From Spirodela intermedia (taxonomy: Eukaryota; Streptophyta; Magnoliopsida; Alismatales; Araceae), in the NCBI GenBank assembly GCA_902729315.2, contig LR746267.1, positions 3,790,386 through 3,854,385 on the forward strand: DNA of 64,000 bases, given 5' to 3'. The number at the start of each line of letters is the position of its first letter. Position 1 is the stretch's first letter. This document shows positions 11,491 through 20,957 of this stretch, in pieces. The notes below the pieces were generated by a model. The model searched no databases. It saw only the letters and a program-made list of their open reading frames with translations, and was not told the DNA's origin. Position numbers and translations under genes: made by a program.

Positions 11491-12872
11491 CTAGATTAAG
11501 TGACACAGGAATAAATGCAGCACCTTTACAAGACGCATTTCCAGATGAACAATTGATGGCAGCTCAACATCAACCATCACCATGGTATGCACATATTGTT
11601 AATTTTCTAGTTTCTAGAAAAACTCCAGAACAGTGGGATAAGAACAAAAAAAGTCATTTCTTTTCTAAGATTAGAAATTATTTTTGGCATGATCCTGATT
11701 TATATTACTTGGGCAATGATCAAATTTTAAGGAGATGTGTTCCTGAAGAAGAATACCATAACATTATTAACATGTGCCATTCATCTAACTGTGGAGGACA
11801 CTTCTCTGGACGAAAAACAGCTGCAAATTTTTTTCAGTGTGGTTTTTATTGGCCTACAATCATTAGAGATTCTATAGAATTTAGTAGAACATGTATTTCA
11901 TGCCAATCTATAGGTAACATGAGTAAAAAAGATGAAATGCCCATGAGTAACATGTTAGTAGTCGAAATTTTTGATGTATGGGGAATAGATTTCATGGGTC
12001 CCTTCCCATCAGCTGAAAAATATGAATATATTTTGCTTGCTGTTGATTATGTGTCGAAGTGGGTGGAAGCTATTCCTACTAGAACTAATGATCATAAAAT
12101 TGTGATGAAATTTGTGCAGGAAAATATTTTTTCGAGATTTAGATGTCCTAGAGTGATTATTAGTGATGGAGGAACACATTTTACAAATAAAAATTTCAGA
12201 GAACTGTTGAAAAAGAATGGAGTACACCATAGAGTAGCCACTCCATATCATCCCCAAACAAATGGGCAAGCTGAAGTAGCAAATAGGGAAATTCAGAGAA
12301 TTTTGAAAAAAATAGTTAGACCAGATAGGAAAGATTGGCCCACGAAATTACAAGATGCATTATGAGCTTATAGAACAGCTTATAAAAATCCCATAGGTAT
12401 GTCCCCATTTCGTCTCATTTTTGGAAAGCCATGTCATCTTCTTGTAGAAATAGAGCATAAAGCATTATGGGCTATAAAAAAATTATGTATGGATGAAAAA
12501 TCAGCTAGTGGGCATAGAATTTTTCAACTACATGAACTAGAGGAGTTGAGGAATGAAGCTTATGAAAATCATAGAATATATAAAGAAAAAACTAAAACTT
12601 TTCATGATAAATACATTAGCAGAAAAAAATTTGATGTTGGACAAAAAGTGTGGTTATATGATTCTAGGCTGAAATTATTCCCAGGAAAATTAAAATCAAA
12701 ATGGAAAGGGCCTTATGTGGTGGAAGAGACATATGATCATGGGGCTATAATGATTAAAGATCCTAAAAGTGATCATAACTTTAAGGTAAATGGACAGCGG
12801 CTTAAACATTACATAGAACATGAACGCCTTGCAGAAAAAGAAATTTTATTATTAAAAGAAATTCAAGAGTAA
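11491..12872 (+). pseudogene. E1 integrase (one internal stop)
   Basis: This is the C-terminal part of the polyprotein. An HHCC zinc-binding region (H of CHSSNCGGH, then CISCQ) is followed by a DDE core: [19 protein letters not shown] and [15 protein letters not shown] supply the three acidic residues. The C-terminal region has a GPY-type motif (KWKGPYVV) and no chromodomain, as in Athila/Tat elements. A TGA at 12363 replaces the Trp seen in E3 ([12 protein letters not shown]). The frame ends at TAA 12870-12872. No separate env frame follows. Confidence 0.92.
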
Positions 12873-12911
12873 GATCAAGGAGTCCAACTGGAGACATTAA
12901 ATTCAGTGCTG

Positions 12912-12929
12912 CATGGGAGGCAACCCATG
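12912..12929 (+). other. Conserved stem-loop after integrase (E1)
   Basis: catgggaggcaacccatg can form a 6-bp perfect stem (CATGGG/CCCATG) with loop aggcaa. It lies 39 nt after the polyprotein stop. The same motif is at the equivalent place in E2 and E3. Similar GGGAGGCAACCC sequences are common after integrase in plant Athila/Tat elements as far as I recall. The role is unknown. Confidence 0.6.
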
Positions 12930-13073
12930 GTTTTTATTTCATTTTGTTTGATTTTTTTTTTAAGCTCTGTTTTTCTTAGAATTTCGTAGTACTTGTTTTT
13001 GTATTTGTTTTTTGAAAAAGTGCAGGAGGAGGCGTGTAAGACGAAGTGGAAAATTAAAAACGAAGTTGAGGTG

Positions 13074-13310
13074 ATGTCTTTCGGAGCTTTATCATTTATG
13101 ACAATATTTTTAATGCTAAACTTTGCATATATGCATGCTTCACTTGAAAATTATATTTTCTACATATTCTGTTTCGATTTTTCTGTGTCATTGAGGACAA
13201 TGTCATTTTTAAGTTGGGGGGTGAAGTATTCATTATTAATTTATGCTGTAGGACGATTAAGAACATGTGTTTGCATTTTATTCAACTTAGAACAACAACT
13301 AAAAAAGTAA
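13074..13310 (+). CDS. Small hydrophobic ORF in the E1 3' region
   Basis: This 78-codon frame from ATG 13074 (MSFGALSF) has two hydrophobic stretches, one near residues 5-40 and one near 55-70, compatible with membrane insertion. It lies between integrase and the 3' LTR, where some Athila elements carry an env-like frame. An equally long open frame exists in E3 (29606-29842), whereas in E2 it is frameshifted. It overlaps the first G-rich tract (13211-13223). With so few, closely related copies the open frame could be chance, and I find no recognisable domain. Confidence 0.25.
   Translation: MSFGALSFMTIFLMLNFAYMHASLENYIFYIFCFDFSVSLRTMSFLSWGVKYSLLIYAVGRLRTCVCILFNLEQQLKK
13211..13223 (+). other. 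First polypurine-like tract of E1
   Basis: aagttggggggtg lies 1,248 bp before an identical 13-mer that abuts the 3' LTR. The duplicated arrangement is kept in E2 (18161-18173 and 16929-16941) and E3 (29693-29705 and 28456-28468). It may be an extra, internal plus-strand priming site. Confidence 0.5.
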
Positions 13311-13918
13311 AAAAAGATCGCCGAATTCGGAAAAATTGCAACATCTATTTTCTAATTTTTTGTCAGGAACAACAGATTGTCAAAAACAGCAGACGAAAAA
13401 ACAACCCGAAATTTGAAATTATAGAGACCCTTTTCTCACATTTCAATCCCCTAGACATATATTACTGAAATTTGAAATTACAGCTATAAAGAGGATAGTT
13501 TTGATTTATTTTTGACAAATTTATTGCTGCTAAAATAGAACTGAAAACTGAAAAAAGAACTGTCAGAACTATCTAATTTACAAATTTCTTACATCATATT
13601 GCATGCATGAAAAATTAAATCAATTAGATTGATTGATACAAAAAGATACTAGGAAGATTATTATTGAGTCAAAAGAATGATCTAGTAGCATGAAATGTTG
13701 GAATACTCCTTGGATACATGATAGATAACATGGATTTGATTTTACAGATTTTCACTTCATGATCTTGATGGATAATATTTACTTGATGTGAAAATTTGAT
13801 TGATCATTTGAGTTTAATGGAGATTTTTGCACCCTGATCTATAGGACTTGTGAGGAGAAATCACTTATTTCGAAAAAAAAAAAAAAAGAGAGAGCAATGT
13901 GAAAAATCTAGAAACGAA

Positions 13919-14066
13919 GAGTACACATGGAGGGTGTGAGACATCATTCTCATTGTCGAAAATGGTGTATAGAAAAACACTTGCTGCAAAATAAGTGGAT
14001 CAAGTGAAAGCCCTGAAAATAAAGAGTACACATGGAGGGTGTGAGACATCATTCTTATTGTCGAAA
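13919..14066 (+). repeat. Two 43-bp direct repeats in the E1 3' region
   Basis: gagtacacatggagggtgtg followed by agacatcattct and a tcgaaa end occurs at 13919-13961 and again at 14024-14066, a period of 105 bp. Both copies are also present in E2 (about 17338-17490) and E3 (about 28857-29010), so the duplication is ancestral to this family. Confidence 0.85.
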
Positions 14067-14458
14067 TTTATCTACAGGAAAAGCTACTTATCCACTATAT
14101 ATAAAGAAAGAAGAAATATAGTGCAAACTTCAAAAATCAAGCCATAGAAAAAGGGAAATGTAGGATCAATATTAGTCTTGAATGAGTATTGATAATTGGA
14201 ACATCTTGTAAATACATCTATGAGTGAAGAAGTGATAATTATGTGAATAGAAGAAGTGAAGTCTAGATTGTTATTCCAAAGAGTGTTTAAACATTTAAGT
14301 GCTTGACATCATTCTTAAATACTTGATATAAGAATCCAAAGTGTCAAAAGGTGCATCATTTCTAATTGTATTTTTTTCTTTCTGTATTGAAATATGATGT
14401 TTGAGATTTGTAAATTTTTATTTTCGTAATTCTATTGCTAAGGGACTAGCAATGATTT

Positions 14459-14471
14459 AAGTTGGGGGGTG
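14459..14471 (+). other. E1 polypurine tract
   Basis: aagttggggggtg directly abuts the 3' LTR start (TGATAAG at 14472). This is the expected position for the plus-strand primer. Confidence 0.8.
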
Positions 14472-15287
14472 TGATAAGTCTTCATTATCATGAGTTAATA
14501 ATTAGTAAATAATATAGTTTTAGCCTTAACTCATGATAAATAGACTTATATTTGTGTTAAAGTGTGAAAAGTGGGTTTCAGTTGATTAATGTGATTTTTT
14601 AGGTAATTATGTGATTTTATACGAATTTATATGATTTTTACAGTCTTACTTTTAAGATAAATGAAGAAAAAGAAATAAAATATTGCAAAATGGGGGGGAC
14701 CCGCCGGCCAGCCGGGCCCGCAAGCGGGTTGGAAGCTCAGTCGGGGAGTAGCCGCGAGCAAGGGCTCGAGTGACTTGGACCGATAGGGGCACGTGTGCGC
14801 CACTCCCCTTCCACGTCACCAGTGGCCAGCCGGCTGTGGGGCAAGGAGTGGTCGTACACACGAAAGAAGGGACTTTGCTTAAAAAGCTAACATTACTATA
14901 TATTCGCCTAAAAAATCGGCGCACAACCGATGTGGGACTAAACCCGTGTCACACCTTCCTCAGAACGGGCGGACAACCGGCGCGGGTTCGAATCCTCCCA
15001 GAGTCAAAATTCATATATTTTTATCTGATTATCGCGACTTTCCTGCAGATCGCCGATGAAGGATTAAGCAACCAGAATCGCTGGATCATTGGCAAAAATC
15101 TTGTCAACACGATTCACGGAGCATTGCTACTAAAATTGCTGAACGATTCATGATAAAAGGATTGCGAATCCATCGAGTAAATCATCTCCGATTGATCGAC
15201 GAACAAGCCGTCGTCGGGAAGAGGACGATCCGCTGGGAGACGAGTCGCCACCTCCTGAGAGCGTACCAGATGTGATGAAGAGCCTCC
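14472..15287 (+). repeat. E1 3' LTR, segment 1 of 3
   Basis: This matches the 5' LTR from its first base and stops abruptly at gagcctcct, where reverse element E2 begins. The last five bases (ctcct, 15283-15287) are the left target duplication of E2. Confidence 0.93.
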
Positions 15288-16928
15288 TTGACGTGACTTA
15301 GTCGTTGTATATTAAATCATGCAAATCTAAAATTTATAAAACTAGAAAATACAAATTTTCAGATATTTAGAAGTATTTCTGAATAAATATATCAATTATA
15401 ATTCAATAAAACTTCCAAAAATAGCGGTAATTTTCCAAGTCGATCACAGGGATGCAATATAATATTTGGTAATTATTCAGAATTTTTCTCAATGAATACG
15501 ATTTTCTATGAATTTTATACTAGAAAATGAAAAGGAAATATATTTAAAATTCACGAAAAGAAGGAAATAAGGGTGCGGACATTGAGATGACGTCAGTGCC
15601 CGGTGAACGCGAATTGAGCGGAAATAGAGTTCCGCCCGGTGATTCTTACGAAAGCGATTACAGACGATTTAGTTAATCAAATTAAGATCTGTAAAAGCCA
15701 GAAGAATCATAATAGAACAAAGTATATTTTGGTAAATTAAAATCAGAAAAAGTATCACTAAATGAAGCGTAAAGTAAGTTTGAAAGCAGGAAAACAGAGT
15801 TCCGGCATCGCGATGGCGATGCGTCGGCGATGCACCGGAATCCTGAGCATTCGGGAGGATTGTTGTGCAGTGTCCACGGCCTCGAAGGCTCTCCTTGGAC
15901 AAAGACGACATGGGCAATCTCTAGATCTTCTCGCGAAGTCTAGAAATTAATGAAATGGGTCGCCGAGTCGTCTCCGGCGGCTGTCACCCGGTGGAGCGGA
16001 AAAACGGCGACTTTGCGGCTCTCTAGCGGCTGTCACCCGACGGAGAGGAGCTGGATGGAGGTGGGGCGCGTGTCAGGGAGCTTCATCCTCAGGTCCGCGC
16101 AGCAAGAGGAGGCTCTTCACTGCATCTAGTACCATCTCAGGAGGTGGCGACTCGTCTCTCAGCGGATCGTCCTCTTCCCGACGACGGCTTGTTCGTCAAT
16201 CAATCGGAGATGATTTACTCGATGGATTCGCGATCCTTTTATCGCGAATCGTTCAGCAAAATTTTAGTAGCAATGCTCCGCGAATCACGTTGACGAGATT
16301 TTTGCCGATGATCCAACGATTCTGGTTGCTTAATCCTTCACCGGCGATCTGCAGGAAAGTTGCGATAATCAGATAAAAATATATGAATTTTGACTTTGGG
16401 AGGATTCGAACCCGCGCCAGTTGTCCGCCCCTTCTGAGGAAGGTGTGACGCGGGTTTAGTCCCACATTAGTTGTGCGCCGATTTTTCAAGCGAATATATA
16501 GTAATGTTAGCTTTGTGAGCAAAGTCTCGTCTCTCGCGTGTACGACCACTCCTTGCCCCACAGCCGGCTAGCCACCGGTGACGTGGAAGGGGAGTGGCGC
16601 ACACGTGCCCCTATCGGTCCAAGCCGCTCGAGCCCCTGCTCGCAGCTACTCCCCGACTGAGCTTCCGACCCCCTTGCGGGCCCGGCTGGTCGGCGGGTCC
16701 CCCCCTCATTTTGTCTTATTTTTATTTCTTTTTCTTTATTTATCTCAAAAGCAAGATTGTAAAAATCATATAAATTCATGTAAAATCACATAATTATCCA
16801 AAAATTCACATTAATCAATTGAAAACCACTTTTCACACTTTAACACAAATATAAGTCTATTTATCAGGAGTTAAGGCTAAAACTATATTATTTACTAATT
16901 ATTAACTCATGATAATGAAGACTTATCA
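15288..16928 (-). repeat. E2 3' LTR
   Basis: The 1,641-bp reverse copy starts TGACGTGACTTAG and ends GACTTATCA on the plus strand. The reverse-strand polypurine tract (caccccccaactt) follows at 16929-16941. Confidence 0.93.
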
Positions 16929-17923
16929 CACCCCCCAACTTAAATCATTGCTAGTCCCTTAGCAATGGAATTATGAAAATAAAAATTTACAAATCTTAAA
17001 CATCATATTTCAATACAGAAAGAAAAAAATACAATTAGAAATGATGCACCTTTAGACACTTTGGATTCTTATATCAAGTATTTAAGAATGATGTCAAGCA
17101 CTTAAATGTTTAAACACACCTTGGAATAACAATCTAGACTTCACTTCTTCTATTCACATCTTTATCACTTCTTCAGTCATAGATGTATTTACAAGATGTT
17201 CCAATTATCAATACTCATCCAAGAATAATATTGATCCTATATTTCCCTTTTTCTATGGCTTGATTTTTGAAGTTTGCACTATATTTCTTCTTTCTTTATA
17301 TATAGTTGATAAGTAGCTTTTCCTATAGACAAATTTCGACAATAAGAATGATGTCTCACACCCTCCATGTGTACTCTTTATTTTCAGGACTTTCACTTTA
17401 TCCACTTATTTTGCAGCAAGTGTTTTTCTATACATGATTTTCGACAATGAGAATGATGTCTCACACCCTCCATGTGTACTCTTCGTTTCTAGATTTTTCA
17501 CATTGCTCTCTCTTTTTCTTTTCCGAAATAAGTGATTTCTCCTCACAAGTCCTATAGATCAGGGTGCAAAAATCTCCATTAAGCCCAAATGATCAATCAA
17601 ATTTTCACATCAAGTAAATATTATCCATCAAGATCATGAAGTGAAAATCTGTAAAATCAATGTTATCTATCATGTATCCAAGAAGTATTCCAACATTTCA
17701 TGCTACTAGATCATTCTTTTGACTCAATAATAATCTTCCTAGTATCTTTTGGTATCAATCAATCTAATTGATTTAATTTTTCATGCATGCAATATGATGT
17801 AAGGAATTTGTAAATTAGATAGTTCTGACAGTTCTGTTTTCTGTTTTCAGTTCTATTTTTAGCAGCAATAAATTTGTCAAAAATAAATCAAAACTATCTT
17901 CTTTATAGCTGTAATTTCGAATT

Positions 17924-18363
17924 TTAGTAACATATATCTAGGGGATTGAAATGTGAGAAAAGGGTCTCTATAATTTCAAATTTCGAGTTGTTTTTTCGTC
18001 TGCTATTTTTGACAGTCTGTTGTTCTTGACAGAAAACTAGAAAATAGATGTTGCAATTTTTCCGAATTTTTTTTTTTTTTTTAAGTTTCTGTTCTAAGTT
18101 GAATAAAATGCAAACACATGTTCTTAATCGTCTTACAGCATAAATTAATAATGAATACTTCACCCCCCAACTTAAAAATGACATTGCCTCAATGACATAG
18201 AAAAATCGAAACAGAATATGCAGAAAATATAATTTTCACGTGAAGCATGCATATATGCAAAGTTAAGCATTAAAAATGTTGTCATAAATGATAAAGCTCC
18301 GAAAGACATCACCTCAACCTCGATTTTAATTTTCCACTTCATCTTACACTCCTCCTCTTGCAC
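17924..18363 (-). pseudogene. Frameshifted hydrophobic ORF remnant in E2
   Basis: This is the counterpart of the small hydrophobic frame of E1. Here it is split into two overlapping pieces (18172-18363 and 17924-18184) by an indel next to the G-rich tract at 18161-18173. It is a relic without a predicted product. Confidence 0.4.
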
Positions 18364-18455
18364 TTTTTCGAAAAAACAAATACAGAAACAAGTACTGCGA
18401 AATTCTAAGAAAAACAGAGCTTAAAAAAAAAAATCAAATAGAATGAAATAAAAAT

Positions 18456-18473
18456 CATGGGTTGCCTCCCATG
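18456..18473 (-). other. Conserved stem-loop (E2)
   Basis: catgggttgcctcccatg is the reverse complement of the E1 stem-loop and is perfectly preserved. It lies 41 nt beyond the stop codon of the chimeric frame, almost the same spacing as in E1, although all of pol has been replaced in between. Confidence 0.6.
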
Positions 18474-18513
18474 TAGCGCTGAATTTAATGTCTTCAGCTG
18501 GACAGCTCTTAGA

Positions 18514-20898
18514 TCATATAAGATGATCTATGGCCATCAAAATATATTTGTATCCCAAGGTAAGTTTCATGATATTCTTTTTCAGATTTAGCATAAATTC
18601 ATGTACTTCATATATATACCTTGACATACTTTCAGCCAAAACAAGATGGAAATTAACAAAATTTTCCCAAAAATAATATTTTTGTTTTGAAAAGAATCTT
18701 TCCTCATTTCTATCTTGTTTTGTAAGGCTCTCATTCATTAATAAATACTTCCTATTAATAGACCATAAAATGTGATCAGGCCATATAATTTTCAAATTAG
18801 CTCTTACCCAATCTAAATTCTTTTCATCTAAATTGATATCTCTAATTCTTCCACTCACCCATTTCTTAATGTCTTCTTTTATCTGCATAATCTTCCCCTG
18901 CTCTATTTTATCTTCCATACATATTTGTTCAATTTGTGAGGAGTGAAATATTTCAAGCTTAGAAATAATTCTAATGGGCTGTGGGTTTTGAAGGATGGAA
19001 GGATTGTCTTCTTTAATCTCAGATCTAATGAATTCAATAAAATTCAAATTTTCTCCTAAAAAATTATCTCTATATTCATATCCATTATTTTCATTTCTCC
19101 CCATTAGTTGAATCAACTCTTTTTCTAGTTTTTCGTTTCTCAACTCATCAAATTCTTCATCTTTCCAAGAGCTATCTTTTAATTTCGGTATATGATATAT
19201 ATCATCATCCTCACAATCAACATCCATGGCTGCAAAATTATGATTAGATTCATTAATTTCGTCTCCTACGTGTCCCAAATCAACTGATTTTTCCTCACCT
19301 AAAATATGTTTTTCTTCATTTCTGTCCTTACTCCCTTCTACTAAAATTTGGATGATTTTTCCATGATCAGCTGCTGTTTCTTCATCTAAGGGCTCTTTCT
19401 CCTCATCATCCTCACTATATTCATTCATCAATTGTGAGCAATAAATGATTTTATTCAAATTTTCTGCTACTATATTTTCGGCCTTAATATTCTCATTTAC
19501 TTTTAATGGATCATCAATTTCTTCTTCTAATAATTGGAAATAAGGATCAGGTAAAATATTCTCACTCAATGTATTCACTGTCCTAACATTTTCATTTCGT
19601 GGGTTTTTTTCTAAATTTATCCAGCTAGACTCTTCTTGCTGAAATCCTATTGTTGGATAGTTTCTTGAATTTTCTATGGGCTGACTAAGTAGTTGTCTCT
19701 CTTCTCTCTTATCCCTAAGAGCCTCTATAATTTGTTTCTGGTGCAGCATCATTTGATTCATAATTTGTTGCATCATTTGGCTCATTTTCTGCATCATTTC
19801 CATAGCATCAGGTTGGATTTGAGAGGACTGATTTTTCTGAAATGTATGTTCCTGTTTTGGACGAAATTCAAAATGTGAATTGGATCTAAGTGCTTCTGGA
19901 TTTTGAATATTATTTGGGTTTCTCCACGAAAAATTATTCCCCCAATTAGGATTATAAGAATTAGAAAAATATTCTCTATTTTTACTAAAATCGTGGGGTA
20001 CTTGTTCTTGCCAAGGATGATATTGAAATTCGAAATGATCATTTTCACCATACATAAAATCTGTACTATTTGAATTAAATTGAGGGTTAAGAGGCTTTCT
20101 AATATTGTCAATAAGAAAATTAAGTTTTTCTAATCTTTGATTAATCTGATTAACCTCATTTCTAAATTTAGATTCATTATCATGGTGCAATTCATGAATT
20201 CCTCTCTTCTTATCCCTGTCATATAATTCAAAAGAGGCTTGATCTCTAGAATTTTCACTTAAATTCTCATAAAGACTGTAAATCTCATCAGAGGTTTTCT
20301 CTATAAAAGCTCCTCCACATATAGAATCAACCATATTTCTATGTTGTTCTAATAATACATCATAAAAAATTCTATTGAGCTGCCACTTGGGTATAGCATG
20401 TTGGGGACATTTTCTAAGTAAATCTTTGAATGTTTCCCATGTCTCATGTAAAGTTTCTCCTGGTCTTTGAGAAAAATTCCATATATGTTTTCTCATATTT
20501 TGAGTTTTTCCTAAGGGATAAAATTTTCGAAGAAATGCCTGTTTTATGTCTTTCCAGCTAGTTAATTCTCTATCTAATGTGGATAGCCAATGGCTAGCTT
20601 TGTCCCTAAGTGTATGAGGGAATAATTTCATCTTAATAATTTCCGGTGTAACTTGAGGGAGATTAACTAAATCACAGACCATATGAAATTTTTCTAAGTG
20701 CTGATGAGGTTCCTCTAACGGCAATCCATTAAAATTAGGGAGCATTTGAAAAATTCTTGGATTTATTTTGAATTTAACATTGGGTGCTAATGGGACTCTA
20801 ATATTGGATGCTCTTTGAAATGAATCAGGGATATAATAATTTTTCATGGCCATAAGATTTTTCTCAGTTTGACCTGTACTTTCTTCAGAATCTATCAA
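18514..20898 (-). CDS. E2 chimeric gag fused to a novel acidic C-terminal region
   Basis: This is one uninterrupted frame of up to 794 codons. The N-terminal two-thirds is Athila-type gag, closely matching E1 and E3 (LPNFNGLP, HTLRDKASHWL, LRKFYPLGKT, YDRDKKRG, then a Met/Gln-rich probable coiled coil). Similarity to E1 stops right after ILPDPY, near 19531. The remaining roughly 340 residues (18514-19531) are unrelated to protease or RT. They are rich in Glu, Asp, Asn and Lys, with an acidic stretch (YSEDDEEKEPLDEE), WKDEEFDEL and a more hydrophobic Trp/Tyr-containing end (YYFWENFVNF). I recognise no domain. The native gag start is deleted: the 20898 codon is a TTG inside gag and the first ATG is at 20853. 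Gag would form the particle, while the added region could mediate RNA, membrane or host contacts, which is speculation. An intact frame of this length, with the related pol frames full of stops, suggests recent selection or youth. Confidence 0.75.
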   Translation of the reverse strand: MIDSEESTGQTEKNLMAMKNYYIPDSFQRASNIRVPLAPNVKFKINPRIFQMLPNFNGLPLEEPHQHLEKFHMVCDLVNLPQVTPEIIKMKLFPHTLRDKASHWLSTLDRELTSWKDIKQAFLRKFYPLGKTQNMRKHIWNFSQRPGETLHETWETFKDLLRKCPQHAIPKWQLNRIFYDVLLEQHRNMVDSICGGAFIEKTSDEIYSLYENLSENSRDQASFELYDRDKKRGIHELHHDNESKFRNEVNQINQRLEKLNFLIDNIRKPLNPQFNSNSTDFMYGENDHFEFQYHPWQEQVPHDFSKNREYFSNSYNPNWGNNFSWRNPNNIQNPEALRSNSHFEFRPKQEHTFQKNQSSQIQPDAMEMMQKMSQMMQQIMNQMMLHQKQIIEALRDKREERQLLSQPIENSRNYPTIGFQQEESSWINLEKNPRNENVRTVNTLSENILPDPYFQLLEEEIDDPLKVNENIKAENIVAENLNKIIYCSQLMNEYSEDDEEKEPLDEETAADHGKIIQILVEGSKDRNEEKHILGEEKSVDLGHVGDEINESNHNFAAMDVDCEDDDIYHIPKLKDSSWKDEEFDELRNEKLEKELIQLMGRNENNGYEYRDNFLGENLNFIEFIRSEIKEDNPSILQNPQPIRIISKLEIFHSSQIEQICMEDKIEQGKIMQIKEDIKKWVSGRIRDINLDEKNLDWVRANLKIIWPDHILWSINRKYLLMNESLTKQDRNEERFFSKQKYYFWENFVNFHLVLAESMSRYIYEVHEFMLNLKKNIMKLTLGYKYILMAIDHLI

Positions 20899-20957
20899 AA
20901 TTAATTTTTCTTTCGGATTTTTAGTTTTGAATGAAATAATGAAAGGATTTTCAATTA

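Noticed and set aside
7587-12872. E1 or E3 as currently autonomous elements
   Set aside because: E1 has ten in-frame stops. E3 has many stops, a changed protease active-site motif, a frameshift and a truncated LTR.
13919-14066. CRISPR-like spaced repeat
   Set aside because: Only two copies, in a plant retrotransposon, so a CRISPR array is not plausible.
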